A stretch of DNA of 49,160 bases from Eubacteriaceae bacterium (lineage in GTDB: Bacteria; Bacillota; Clostridia; Eubacteriales; Eubacteriaceae), in assembly GCA_028705955.1 (NCBI GenBank), contig JAQWCN010000002.1, forward strand, positions 1 to 49,160, written 5' to 3'. Position 1 is the first letter of the stretch; each line of letters opens with the position of its first letter. Of the stretch, positions 1 through 9,046 are shown one piece after another. Below the pieces are notes generated by a model that saw only the letters and a list, made by a program, of their open reading frames with translations, was not told the origin of the DNA and did no database searches. The position numbers and the translations under genes are program-made.

Positions 1-1009
1 CTGATACCAAATGGCGTTTATTGGAAGTGGCATAGATGAGTACATTTTCAGGATTGTCTTCCAGTGATCCTTCCAGAATATTTTTAAACAGCTTAAAATC
101 GCTTTCTTTATCATCAAAGGATAAATCGTCAACAAATAGAATAAAGGGATAAGGCCTGTCTTTAATCTGGGAAATGATTGAGGGAAGTTTTTCAATTTGT
201 TCTTTTTTAAATTCAATCATCCGGAGTTTAGTGCCTTTAAAAGTTTCCAATAAGGCTTTAACCATTGTGGATTTTCCTGTCCCCATATCCCCTTTGAGCA
301 AAACATTCAATCCGGTGTAATGCTTAATAAATGCAGCGGTATTTGTGATCAGCGCATTTTTTTGACGATCATTGCCAATAATGGTATCCATTGTTTTATA
401 AGTGCGGGAGGGAATAGAAACTAAATTGCCGCTCAGGTTGATTTTAAAACTCGTGTTATTCTCGAAAAGGCCAAGGCCATTTTCGCGAATGTATCGGTTA
501 ATGGCATGAAAGACAGTGGATAAATCTCCAGTCTTAAAGGCTGCTGCAATGGTGTCATGGGGAGGCATGGGAAAGAAAATAGTAATATCGAATATATTAT
601 TATCATCCAGTCCAGTTTGATCTAAAAACTGTTTCCAGTTAAAATGGTATAAATCATTTAATATTTGGATATCCGTTTCCATGCTCTTATAAAAAGGATG
701 TTTATCTGAGACGATTCCCCTTTCAAAGAGTAAAGTCAGAGGATTTTCATTGGAAACAATTTCCGAAATAATATAATCTTTCCATGGCGTTTTGGCGTAT
801 TGAAAAGCTTCATTTTTTTTAAAACTGTAGGCCAATAACTTTGCTTTAAGCTGAAAATAAAGATCCTGGCATACAACCGTGTCCTCAGTCTGATACGTGG
901 ACATCAAATCCCTGAAGGTGGTAAGGATGGGATGGTGTAAAAGGCTTCTGTAAAAAGAAAGCGAACCACACTGGGGAATACGTAAAGATAATTTGTTTTT
1001 GGATTCCAT
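1..1009 (-). CDS. DUF815-family AAA ATPase, 3'-truncated by window edge
   Basis: This reading frame is not in the ORF track because its end lies outside the window. Reading the minus strand from ATG at 1009 gives an open frame of 336 codons starting MESKNKLSLRIPQCG. A Walker A motif GDMGTGKST and a following Walker B-like FILFVDDLSF identify a P-loop ATPase; the long helical N-terminal part before the P-loop and the DDLSFD motif fit the DUF815 AAA family. The family is common in Firmicutes and its physiological role is unknown. The C-terminal part of the AAA module is missing only because the window ends. It is divergent from the M23 peptidase gene. Family call is fairly secure, function is not. 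Confidence 0.8.
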   Translation of the reverse strand, partial: MESKNKLSLRIPQCGSLSFYRSLLHHPILTTFRDLMSTYQTEDTVVCQDLYFQLKAKLLAYSFKKNEAFQYAKTPWKDYIISEIVSNENPLTLLFERGIVSDKHPFYKSMETDIQILNDLYHFNWKQFLDQTGLDDNNIFDITIFFPMPPHDTIAAAFKTGDLSTVFHAINRYIRENGLGLFENNTSFKINLSGNLVSIPSRTYKTMDTIIGNDRQKNALITNTAAFIKHYTGLNVLLKGDMGTGKSTMVKALLETFKGTKLRMIEFKKEQIEKLPSIISQIKDRPYPFILFVDDLSFDDKESDFKLFKNILEGSLEDNPENVLIYATSNKRHLVS

Positions 1010-1090
1010 CGTTTTTCCTTCTTTGTTCATTTTTTCTTAGTATATCACAAATCTATTTTTTACCGATAATCTTAATAAATATATACAAAA

Positions 1091-1142
1091 TGTAACAAAT
1101 CGTAACAAAAAAATTGAGTATTTTTTGAGCTCATGTTATAAT
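1091..1142 (+). promoter_or_regulatory. Promoter and upstream direct repeat of the M23 peptidase gene
   Basis: TTGAGT (1114-1119) and TATAAT (1137-1142) are separated by exactly 17 bases, a good sigma-A type promoter for the peptidase gene. Just upstream are two copies of GTAACAAA spaced by 10 bases (1092 and 1102), which could be an activator site one helical turn apart. Confidence 0.65.
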
Positions 1143-1183
1143 TTATCATTATAATGAAAAGATTATGCTTTCGGGAGGGAAAG

Positions 1184-2593
1184 ATGGCTCTGAAAACAAA
1201 AAAGCACTTTAGGGAAAAAGAGATGAAAAAGAAAGGATTAGCCCGACGGTCAGCCGGTATCATTTTGGCAGCCTTTATTGTCATGGGCGCTTCGTGTGTG
1301 GCACGGGCGCAGACCAAAGGATATGACGTTATTGTAAATGGTCAAAGCATTGGCTGTGTCAGAAATGCATCGGTGGTTGAAGAAGCGATGGCAGACCTCA
1401 ACCGTACGGTACAATTTGTAACAGGCAAAGATAATGCCTACATTGCCGATGAGGTGGTTTTAAAACCCGTTATTGATACGGGAGCCAAGATGGATATGAC
1501 AGAAGTTAGTGACGCATTTAAAAGTGACGGATTAAATGTGAAACTCAAAGGGGCAGTGATAAATATTGATGGGCAGAATGTGGCCCATGTGGCATCCGAG
1601 GAGCAAGCAAATCAAATTCTTAATGATTATAAAAACCAGTTTGCAACTGTAGAGGGTGCTTCGGTCAAAGATTGCCGGTTCAAAGAAAAAGTTGCAGTTC
1701 AAGAAGAATCGACGGATTTGGTAAAAAGTGGGGATTATCATCAGGCAATGGATACGCTCCAAAATGGCGGCAGTGTTGTGACACAGAATACCGTGTCAAA
1801 GGACGAGGCAGGAGACATTTCCCAGGTGGCGGCCAACAATGGAATGACGGTAGAGACCTTGTCAAAACTCAATGAGGATAAAGATTTATCCGCCCTCAAT
1901 GAAGGAGATGTGATTACAACCACCCAGTCCAAACCGGCGCTTACGGTTTCAACGACTGTCGAAAAGCAGTATTCAGAAGAAATTCCATTTGAAACAGAAG
2001 AACAGCAGGACGATAGTCTCACGGCGGGAAAAGAAGAAATCATACAGGCCGGCGAAAAAGGGTCAAAGGATGTGGATGCACTGATCACCTATGAAAATGG
2101 GCAGGAAGTGGCCAAAACAATCCAATCTGAAAATCAGACAAAAGAACCGGTCAAGTGTGTTAAAAAAGTGGGAACTCAGGCGACCGCCACATCATCGGCA
2201 TCTGATCATCCGGCCATTAGCGGCTCCGGGCAATTTATTATGCCGGCAAGCGGAACCATTGGCGATGGCGGAAGCCATGGCCAGACGACAGCCATTGATA
2301 TTATCAATGGTTACGGTACGCCAATATACGCATCGGCGGCCGGGACGGTGACCATGGCAACAAATTACGATTGGGGTGGTTATGGCTGCTGTGTTCAAAT
2401 TGATCACGGCAACGGCTATTCAACACTGTATGGACACATGAGCGCCGTCGGTGTAGCTGAAGGTCAGAGCGTTACTCAGGGGCAATGTATTGGAGAAATG
2501 GGCAGTACCGGGGATTCAACCTGTAACCATTGTCATTTTGAAATTCGGTACAATGGAGCGCGGCAAAATGTTCAAAATTATTTGAACTTTTAG
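1184..2593 (+). CDS. Secreted M23 metallopeptidase with LysM-like and G5-like regions
   Basis: Likely cell-wall endopeptidase of the LytM/M23 zinc family. ATG 1184 is preferred over the track start 1154 because GGGAGGGA lies just before it. The N-terminus has a basic stretch and a hydrophobic segment (AGIILAAFIVMGASCVARA) consistent with export. A LysM-like segment (ISQVAANNGMTVETLSKLN) and a G5-like region with ALTVSTTVEKQYSEEIPFET follow. The C-terminal domain carries HGQTTAIDI, the GTPIYASAAGTV strand, HGNGYSTLYGHM and the HCHFEI (HxH) zinc motif, so the catalytic site appears complete. Length and domain order match clostridial peptidoglycan hydrolases used in growth or sporulation. It is monocistronic with its own promoter. 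Confidence 0.88.
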   Translation: MALKTKKHFREKEMKKKGLARRSAGIILAAFIVMGASCVARAQTKGYDVIVNGQSIGCVRNASVVEEAMADLNRTVQFVTGKDNAYIADEVVLKPVIDTGAKMDMTEVSDAFKSDGLNVKLKGAVINIDGQNVAHVASEEQANQILNDYKNQFATVEGASVKDCRFKEKVAVQEESTDLVKSGDYHQAMDTLQNGGSVVTQNTVSKDEAGDISQVAANNGMTVETLSKLNEDKDLSALNEGDVITTTQSKPALTVSTTVEKQYSEEIPFETEEQQDDSLTAGKEEIIQAGEKGSKDVDALITYENGQEVAKTIQSENQTKEPVKCVKKVGTQATATSSASDHPAISGSGQFIMPASGTIGDGGSHGQTTAIDIINGYGTPIYASAAGTVTMATNYDWGGYGCCVQIDHGNGYSTLYGHMSAVGVAEGQSVTQGQCIGEMGSTGDSTCNHCHFEIRYNGARQNVQNYLNF

Positions 2594-2622
2594 GCGTTTT
2601 TTAAGTAATTAGAAGATTACTT

Positions 2623-2631
2623 TGATATAAT
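2623..2631 (+). promoter_or_regulatory. Extended -10 promoter before recX
   Basis: TGATATAAT fits the extended -10 consensus TGnTATAAT and sits about 48 bases before the recX start. No convincing -35 box is visible. Confidence 0.5.
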
Positions 2632-2678
2632 AGGGTCATCAGAGAGATCTGGTGGCTCTTTTTAATGGAGGAAGTCAT

Positions 2679-3344
2679 TTGGTAAAAAAGGAAAAGCAAA
2701 GTGCATTTGACCGGTGTATGAATTATTTATCGTACCGGGACAGGTCTGAATCTGAAATGCGCTTATATCTGGAAAAAAAGAATTATCCGGAGCAAACGAT
2801 TGAAGAAACAATGGATAAACTCAAGTATTATGGGTATATCAATGATGCCAATTTTGTGAAACATGTCTGTGAAGCTAATAAACAGGGAAAATGCTTCGGA
2901 AGACGAAGAATATTGCAGCAGCTTCGGCAAAAAGGCATTACAAAGAATAACCTGGCATTGGTTGATGATTTTTTTTCACCAGAAGCGGAAGAAAAATGCT
3001 GTGAACGCCAATTTGAATGGGCACAAAAAAAATATGCCGGAGAGCCGGTTGTGAAGCAAAAACAAAAAATCAGTGCGTACTTGGCCCGAAGGGGTTATAC
3101 GTTTGATATGATCCGTCCTTTTCTCAACGGATTAAAGGATACAGCGAAGGACACAGACCATAACAATGATGGGGAATCTGATGAACAGCTTGCCCGTTAT
3201 TACCAAAAATACTATCGGATGCAATCCCGGAAGGGCTACGAAGGCTGGGAGCTTAAACAACGGATTATTCGCAATTTATTGTCCAGAGGCTTTGACCGGG
3301 AAAGGGTTCGCACTATTGTAGAATCAGAAGAAAAGATACAATAA
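2679..3344 (+). CDS. recX: Regulatory protein RecX
   Basis: RecX binds RecA filaments and modulates recombination and SOS induction in the cytoplasm. The protein shows the tandem three-helix repeats of the family: YLSYRDRSESEMRLYLEKK, then a FGRRRILQQLRQKGI segment, and a final WELKQRIIRNLLSRGFDRERV. A TTG start at 2679 is chosen because GGAGGA (2667-2672) lies six bases before it; the track start (GTG 2652) has no such site. The resulting 221 residues is within the RecX range. It is followed after 19 bases by a hydroxyacid dehydrogenase gene, probably cotranscribed. No recA in the window. Confidence 0.88.
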   Translation: MVKKEKQSAFDRCMNYLSYRDRSESEMRLYLEKKNYPEQTIEETMDKLKYYGYINDANFVKHVCEANKQGKCFGRRRILQQLRQKGITKNNLALVDDFFSPEAEEKCCERQFEWAQKKYAGEPVVKQKQKISAYLARRGYTFDMIRPFLNGLKDTAKDTDHNNDGESDEQLARYYQKYYRMQSRKGYEGWELKQRIIRNLLSRGFDRERVRTIVESEEKIQ

Positions 3345-3363
3345 ACAGGAGGGAAAAAGAAGA

Positions 3364-4311
3364 ATGAAAATTGTGATTATGGAACCGTTAGGCATTACCC
3401 ACGATTCATTTCTAGCATTAACGATGCTTTTAAAGGCAGATGGCCATGATATAAAAGCATATAATGATCGTGCCAAAACAGAAGAGGAATTGGTCGGAAG
3501 AGTTAAAGATGCGGACGTCATTATTTTGGCGAATCAGCCTTTGAAAAAGAATGTGATTGATCAATGCAGCCAGTTAAAGATGGTGGACATCGCTTTTACG
3601 GGAACAGATCATGTCGATATTGATTGTTTAAGACAACGCAATATTATGATTTGTAATGCAGCGGGTTATTCCACCAACGCAGTGGCGGAACTCGCTTTTG
3701 GATTGGCGATTGATTTATATCGTTCGATTCCGGTTTGCAATGAAACGATCAGAAAAGGATCCAGTGAATACAAAATAGGGAATGAAATCAGTGGAAAAAC
3801 CTTTGGAATTATTGGTACTGGGGCCATTGGTTTACGGGTTGCAGAACTGGCAAAGGCGTTTGGATGCCAGTTGCTGGCTTACAGCCGGCACGTTCGTCAG
3901 GAAGGGGTCGCTATGGGGATTACCTATAAATCCCTGGAGGATGTCTTATCTGAAAGTGATATCGTATCCCTTCATCTTCCTTTGACAAATGATACAAAAG
4001 GATTGATTGGTAAAAAAGAAATCGCTTGTATGAAGGCGAGCGCTGTGTTGATCAATACAGCCAGGGGCGGTGTGGTTGATTATGGGGCACTGGCAGAGGC
4101 CCTTAATCAAGAAGCTATTGCTGGAGCAGGAATCGATGTTTTTGAACAGGAACCCCCTTTGCCCAAAGATCATCCCCTGCTTTCTGCTAAAAATACAGTG
4201 TTGACGCCCCATGTTGCTTTTGCGACAAAGGAATCGTTATACAAACGTGCGGCCATCGTTTTTGAAAATGTACGGTGCTGGTTGATCAACGAACCCCAAA
4301 ACATTGTTTGA
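3364..4311 (+). CDS. D-isomer-specific 2-hydroxyacid dehydrogenase
   Basis: NAD-dependent oxidoreductase that interconverts a 2-keto acid and the D-2-hydroxy acid. The Rossmann motif is GIIGTGAIGLRVAELAKAFG (about residue 147 onward). The family catalytic triad is visible: Arg in NTARGGVVDYGAL, Glu in GAGIDVFEQEPP, and His in LTPHVAFAT. Length 315 matches single-domain-pair family members such as glycerate or phosphoglycerate dehydrogenase; no ACT domain is present, so it is not a full-length SerA. The substrate cannot be told from sequence. A good ribosome site AGGAGGG precedes the ATG. It lies between recX and the alarmone synthetase gene in one run of plus-strand genes. Confidence 0.88.
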   Translation: MKIVIMEPLGITHDSFLALTMLLKADGHDIKAYNDRAKTEEELVGRVKDADVIILANQPLKKNVIDQCSQLKMVDIAFTGTDHVDIDCLRQRNIMICNAAGYSTNAVAELAFGLAIDLYRSIPVCNETIRKGSSEYKIGNEISGKTFGIIGTGAIGLRVAELAKAFGCQLLAYSRHVRQEGVAMGITYKSLEDVLSESDIVSLHLPLTNDTKGLIGKKEIACMKASAVLINTARGGVVDYGALAEALNQEAIAGAGIDVFEQEPPLPKDHPLLSAKNTVLTPHVAFATKESLYKRAAIVFENVRCWLINEPQNIV

Positions 4312-4334
4312 CTTTTAAAGCGTGGTGAAAAACA

Positions 4335-5057
4335 ATGCTGAATGAAAAAATAACAGATAACACACCAATGGTAGAAGTTCTTGAAGAGGTGGATCCTGAT
4401 ATTTTAAAAGAGTGTACACAACAGGGTGAAGATCCTCAAAAAATGGCGCAAACCCTGATCAGTGAGCTTTTTGATTTGCAAAATACGTATCGCTCGGCGA
4501 TTAAAGAAGTCAGCACAAAGCTGGAAATTCTTAATGATGAATTTCAAAATACCCATGAGCGCAACCCCATCCATTCGATGTCATCCCGGGTCAAATCACC
4601 CAAGAGCATCGTTGAAAAACTAAAGCGGAAGGGTCATGATGTCACCTGTGAATCAGCCATTAAATATTTGGATGATATTGCGGGGGTCCGGATCATTTGT
4701 CCTTATATCGAGGACATTTATACCATTAAAAATTTATTGAAATCTCAGGATGATATCGATCTGATTCGTGTGACAGATTATATTGCCAATCCGAAACCCA
4801 ATGGGTACCGGAGTCTTCACTTAATTGTTCGTTTACCTGTCTTTTTCTCCGATCACAAAGAATTGGTCAAAGTTGAAGTGCAGATTCGAACGATCGCAAT
4901 GGATTTTTGGGCCAGTCTGGAGCATCAACTGAGATATAAAGCGGCGGATCCGGAAAATGTTCCCAAAGGGGTTTCTCAATCCCTGAAAGAATGTGCCGAT
5001 ACAATTGCAGAAACGGACATGCGGATGCAAGATATTCACAATCAAGTGATTCGCTAA
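4335..5057 (+). CDS. relQ: Small alarmone synthetase, RelQ/YjbM type (GTP pyrophosphokinase)
   Basis: Predicted to transfer pyrophosphate from ATP to GDP/GTP, making (p)ppGpp. The 240-residue protein contains only the synthetase domain: RVKSPKSIVEKLKRKG (ATP-site basic motif), DDIAGVRIICPYIEDIY, NPKPNGYRSLHLIV and VEVQIRTIAMDFWASLEHQL, followed by the C-terminal helix typical of RelQ tetramers. No HD hydrolase domain and no TGS/ACT domains are present, which separates it from Rel/SpoT. The N-terminus is somewhat longer than in Bacillus RelQ. It is the last gene before a strong terminator. Confidence 0.88.
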   Translation: MLNEKITDNTPMVEVLEEVDPDILKECTQQGEDPQKMAQTLISELFDLQNTYRSAIKEVSTKLEILNDEFQNTHERNPIHSMSSRVKSPKSIVEKLKRKGHDVTCESAIKYLDDIAGVRIICPYIEDIYTIKNLLKSQDDIDLIRVTDYIANPKPNGYRSLHLIVRLPVFFSDHKELVKVEVQIRTIAMDFWASLEHQLRYKAADPENVPKGVSQSLKECADTIAETDMRMQDIHNQVIR

Positions 5058-5067
5058 TCTGTTCAAT

Positions 5068-5099
5068 AAAAGAGCCCGTCCTCCGGACGGGCTCTTTTA
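5068..5099. terminator. Bidirectional terminator between relQ and the cyclase gene
   Basis: An 11-bp perfect stem AGAGCCCGTCC / GGACGGGCTCT (5071-5081 and 5085-5095) is flanked by A and T runs on both sides, so it can serve the two convergent genes. Confidence 0.92.
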
Positions 5100-5117
5100 T
5101 ATTGGAAAAACAAGAAA

Positions 5118-5867
5118 TCAGGGTAAAATGGCCCAGGCACGGACGGGGAGGCCATTGGCTTCGACAATATGCGGGGCGGCGATAACAATCAGAGAACCGG
5201 TGGCTGGGACTTCGTTGAGATGTGCCATGGCCTCCAGCTGAAATTTATTCCGGGCCAGAACAAAGCGTTCAGCCTGGAGATCACCAACAGCAGTGCTGGT
5301 AACAGCGGCATCGGTATCCAGTGTTTCATGGCCGGTGGCAGCAACAGCGCGTTGATCGTATAAAAATTTCAAAACGTCAATCGTCCATCCGGGGAAATGT
5401 TCATTCCCTGCAGCGTCAGCATTGGCCAGCGCTTTGGCATCGGGCCAGCGTTGGCTCCAGTCAGTACGCATGGCAACAAATGCATCCTTAGGGATACAGC
5501 CATGAAGCGTTTCAAAATCCAAAATATCCTGAACGGTAATTTCGTAGTCCGGATTGGTTTTTACTTTTTCACTTAAGTCGATGACGACGAGAGGCAATAC
5601 CGTTTCTTTTAAATCAAAATCACCGGCCAACCGGCCGCCGGGGATAAAGTGGGCCGGGTAATCGATATGTGTCCCCATTTGTCCGGGAAATGTGAACGTT
5701 TGGATACACAGGTTCATGGATTCGTAAGGAACAGCAACATCAGCCAGGGAAAGAACGCCATCAGGCATACCGTCCCAATAGGGACTGGCGTTGTCCAACG
5801 GATGAGTCAGATCAACCCATTTCTTTTTTTTCAGTTCTTCCAGTGTTTGCCAAAGGGATGAAGACAT
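5118..5867 (-). CDS. Cyclase-family metal-dependent hydrolase (KynB-like fold)
   Basis: Member of the cyclase family (PF04199), which includes bacterial arylformamidase KynB and isatin hydrolase. The diagnostic metal-binding motif is visible as GQMGTHIDYPAHF (about residues 65-77), preceded by the VDLTHPLDNASPYW start typical of the family. Later VAMRTDWSQRWP and the conserved GHETLDTDAA segment complete the fold. Known members hydrolyse amide bonds of small molecules using Mn or Zn. No kynurenine pathway genes are nearby, so the substrate is unknown. Monocistronic on the minus strand, convergent with relQ and divergent from the MBL-fold gene. Confidence 0.83.
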   Translation of the reverse strand: MSSSLWQTLEELKKKKWVDLTHPLDNASPYWDGMPDGVLSLADVAVPYESMNLCIQTFTFPGQMGTHIDYPAHFIPGGRLAGDFDLKETVLPLVVIDLSEKVKTNPDYEITVQDILDFETLHGCIPKDAFVAMRTDWSQRWPDAKALANADAAGNEHFPGWTIDVLKFLYDQRAVAATGHETLDTDAAVTSTAVGDLQAERFVLARNKFQLEAMAHLNEVPATGSLIVIAAPHIVEANGLPVRAWAILP

Positions 5868-5986
5868 AAAAAAACATCCTTCTACTTATGGGAATTTCAT
5901 ATTTTCTCTATTATAACAGAATTTGATCATCATGAAAGAGAATGTTTGGTGTATAATAGAGGAAAAATCATGGAGGAGTGTGTGAG

Positions 5987-6697
5987 ATGAAATTAACCGT
6001 ATTAGGGAATACTGGCGCTTATCCCGGAGCGGGCGGGGCGTGTTCTGGATATTTACTGGAAGAGGGTCATGATAAAATTGTTTTAGATATGGGAGCGGGA
6101 ACGTTGGCCAATCTTCAGACAGTATGCTCTTTTAAAGCAATCACGGCGATTGTCTTAACCCATCTTCATTGGGATCACGTTTCTGATCTTTATGTTTTGC
6201 AATATGCTTTGGAAATGGCGCATCAGAAAATAACGTTATATGCACCGCAAAATCCGGAAGAAGATTATAAAAGACTGACCCAAATGGACGCGTTTGATGT
6301 TAAACCCATCACGGAAGCGTTAACTTTTTCAATTGGACAACTTAAGTTTTCGTTTTGTGAAATGAAACATCCGGTTCAGGATTTTGCAGTGAAAATTGAT
6401 AATGGAAAGTGGACTTTTATGTATACCGGGGATACAGCACTGTGTGACGCGCTTAAATCGTTCGCGTCGGGGACCCACGCCATGTTATGCGACGCATCGT
6501 TTATAGAAAAAGAAGGAACAGATAAACATCTTTCCGTTTATGAGGCTGTCGATGTGGCCAATGCGGCTGGTGTTCGGCATCTGGTTTTAACGCATTTTCG
6601 TCCGGATGTCAGACCACAAAAATATTTTGAGATTGCCAATGATTTATTTAAAGGAAGAGTATCCAAAGCAGAGATCATGTCAGTTATCAATCTTTAA
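5987..6697 (+). CDS. MBL-fold metallohydrolase (YhfI/RNase Z-like)
   Basis: Metallo-beta-lactamase fold hydrolase. The zinc motif is THLHWDHVSDL (HxHxDH, about residues 58-68), followed by a later His in MKHPVQDF, Asp in MYTGDTA and His in LVLTHFRPDV, so both metal positions seem intact. The shape and order of motifs resemble YhfI and tRNase Z, but the long flexible arm of tRNase Z is not obvious. ATG 5987 is preferred over the track GTG 5978 because GGAGG (5972-5976) is well spaced for it. It is followed 21 bases later by comEC; the substrate is unknown. Confidence 0.85.
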   Translation: MKLTVLGNTGAYPGAGGACSGYLLEEGHDKIVLDMGAGTLANLQTVCSFKAITAIVLTHLHWDHVSDLYVLQYALEMAHQKITLYAPQNPEEDYKRLTQMDAFDVKPITEALTFSIGQLKFSFCEMKHPVQDFAVKIDNGKWTFMYTGDTALCDALKSFASGTHAMLCDASFIEKEGTDKHLSVYEAVDVANAAGVRHLVLTHFRPDVRPQKYFEIANDLFKGRVSKAEIMSVINL

Positions 6698-6718
6698 AAA
6701 GGATTCGGGGAGGTGGCA

Positions 6719-9046
6719 ATGAAGCGGCCATTATTATGGGCTCTTGGGGGTATGATTTGTGCGATTTTGCTGGTCGCGTGGCAGGCACCAATGGTTGTTT
6801 GTTTTTTAATACCCGCATTGCTTTTACCACTTCCTTTTGTATTTAGAAAAATTCGATGGGGAAGCATTTTTTTTGTGACCCTTTTTTATTTTGCCGGACT
6901 CTATTCAGCTGCACTCGTGTGGCGGACAGAAACCGTTGCTTCTACTTTTGACAGCAAGCAGGTGAGTGTCATTGGAACGGTTGAAAGTATTCCGGTGGAG
7001 AAGACACGGACAACCAGTTGGGTTCTCAAAATCACTTCGGTTAATGGTCAGCCCATTTCTGGAAAAGTGATGATGACCTGTGCTCACTATAATGAAACCC
7101 TGCAGACGCCAGCCCCGGGAACTGTGATTCATGCGGTGGGGGAGATTTCCCAGGCAGAGAAGAAAAGAAATCCTGGAGGATTCAATTATAATACGTATTT
7201 GAAAGCCCAGGGCATTGCCGGATTGATGTATGTTAAAGAACCTGCCCAATTGACAGAAGGTGGCAGACAGCACGGCTTTTTATACACCCTCGCCAATTGG
7301 CGGATCCATATGACGCAGGTGTGCGATCAAAATTTTGGAGCCGATCAAAGCGCGTTGATCCGGGGGATTTTGTTTGGGGATAAAACCATTGAGAGTGACG
7401 TCAAAACACTATTTACCGATGCAGGTATTTCACATATCATGGCGGTATCCGGGCTCCATGTCGGATATCTTTATGCATTTATTATTGCGATACTGGGTTG
7501 CTTAAAGATTCGGGATGCCAGACAATTGGCTGTACTTTTACCGTGTCTGTTTTTTTATACCGCCCTGACAGGGTTTTCGGCGTCGGTAATCCGGGCCTCC
7601 ATGATGCTCATGGCGTTGGTCTTTGGAAAAGTGACCAAACGCCATTACGACGCATTCTCCGGTTTGTGTCTGGCTGCCGTTCTGATTTTGCTGATTTCTC
7701 CGGCACAGCTTTTTGCGGCGGGGTTTCAACTGAGTTTTGGAGCAGTATTGGGGATTGTGTTATTTAACCGGCCCTTGCTCACGCAATATACAAGAAAAAT
7801 AGGAAATCCGGGACGAATTATTCAGGCGCTGGTCCTTACCGTCTGCGCCATGATTGGGACATTACCGTTTACGTTATATCATTTTCAGACTGTTAATCTG
7901 GTTGCTTTTGCCGCTAACGTCGTTGTTGTCCCGTTGGTTGGTCTGCTATTGATCATGGCTTTTATCAGTGTACCGTTGATGGCGGCTTTCCCTTTTTTAG
8001 CCAGGACGCTGGCTTTTTTACCCAATGCACTGGCTACGGTTGTTCTGTGGCTCACAAAAATTTTCTCGACGTTTAAAATGCTTAACTTCCACAGAGGAGG
8101 GCTCAATGTTCTTGAGGCTGTCTTCATTGCGTTGATCGCTTTTTGGGCGGCAGGATACTTTAATCCGCACCATTTTAAGCAGCAGATTGCCATTTGGTCG
8201 GTGCTGCCGCTTTTGATTGTTGGCTTGGTTGTCATGAATTTATGGCCCAAAGATTTGACCGTGACTTTTTTGGATGTCGGCCAGGGTGACAGCATTCTCA
8301 TCCAAACGCCAAAAGGGGGCAATTATCTCATCGACGGTGGCGGATACCGTCAGTATGGGGAAACATCCGTATCCGATAAGACACCCATCTCTGAAAAAGT
8401 GCTGCTACCGGCGCTGTATTCAAAGGGGATTACACATTTGGACGGTGTTTTTATTTCCCATAATCATGAGGACCATGCCCAGGGAATTGAAGAACTTTTG
8501 ACAGAAATGCCAGTGGATAAAATATATATCAGTACCAAATACAATGGAAATGCCCTGGAAAAACAACAGAAGATTCCAGTGGTTACGTTATCCCGGGGAT
8601 CGACACTTAGGACAGAAGATGGCGTCCGGATGGATGTTTTGTGGCCGACAGAGGAAACGCAAAAAGTACCGGATGATGAACAAAATGAAGCTTCTTTGGT
8701 TATCCGTTTGAGCTACGGAAAGCGGGCCTTTCTTTTCACCGGGGATGCAGGATTAGAAACGGAGCCTCAATTGAATGCAAATCTGATACAATGTGATGTT
8801 GTGAAAATAGGACATCATGGCAGTTCATCCGCGACATCTCCGGCTTTTTTGCGCAGTGCATCCCCGGTGGCTGCTGTCATTTCGGTGGGACAGCATAATA
8901 CTTTTGGGCATCCGACCCAGGAAGTCCTGGAGACGATTGACAACAGTCAGGCAACCTGTTACCGGACAGATCAGGAAGGTGCCGTGGAAATACGAACCAA
9001 TGGCGAGCAGTTATGGGTTCATACCTATCTCGGAGGAAACCAGTGA
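6719..9046 (+). CDS. comEC: ComEC/Rec2-family DNA uptake channel protein
   Basis: Integral membrane protein thought to form the inner-membrane channel for single-stranded DNA during transformation. The N-terminus has several hydrophobic segments and a DUF4131-like OB region; the central competence domain contains SDVKTLFTDAGISHIMAVSGLHVGYL; the C-terminus is an MBL-like domain with VTFLDVGQGDSILIQTPKGG, SHNHEDHAQG and KIGHHGSSSATS. Length 776 is typical. ATG 6719 has GGGGAGG five bases upstream, better than the track GTG 6713. The stop overlaps the GTG of holA (GTGA), indicating translational coupling, a very common arrangement in Firmicutes. Other late competence genes are not in the window. 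Confidence 0.93.
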   Translation: MKRPLLWALGGMICAILLVAWQAPMVVCFLIPALLLPLPFVFRKIRWGSIFFVTLFYFAGLYSAALVWRTETVASTFDSKQVSVIGTVESIPVEKTRTTSWVLKITSVNGQPISGKVMMTCAHYNETLQTPAPGTVIHAVGEISQAEKKRNPGGFNYNTYLKAQGIAGLMYVKEPAQLTEGGRQHGFLYTLANWRIHMTQVCDQNFGADQSALIRGILFGDKTIESDVKTLFTDAGISHIMAVSGLHVGYLYAFIIAILGCLKIRDARQLAVLLPCLFFYTALTGFSASVIRASMMLMALVFGKVTKRHYDAFSGLCLAAVLILLISPAQLFAAGFQLSFGAVLGIVLFNRPLLTQYTRKIGNPGRIIQALVLTVCAMIGTLPFTLYHFQTVNLVAFAANVVVVPLVGLLLIMAFISVPLMAAFPFLARTLAFLPNALATVVLWLTKIFSTFKMLNFHRGGLNVLEAVFIALIAFWAAGYFNPHHFKQQIAIWSVLPLLIVGLVVMNLWPKDLTVTFLDVGQGDSILIQTPKGGNYLIDGGGYRQYGETSVSDKTPISEKVLLPALYSKGITHLDGVFISHNHEDHAQGIEELLTEMPVDKIYISTKYNGNALEKQQKIPVVTLSRGSTLRTEDGVRMDVLWPTEETQKVPDDEQNEASLVIRLSYGKRAFLFTGDAGLETEPQLNANLIQCDVVKIGHHGSSSATSPAFLRSASPVAAVISVGQHNTFGHPTQEVLETIDNSQATCYRTDQEGAVEIRTNGEQLWVHTYLGGNQ

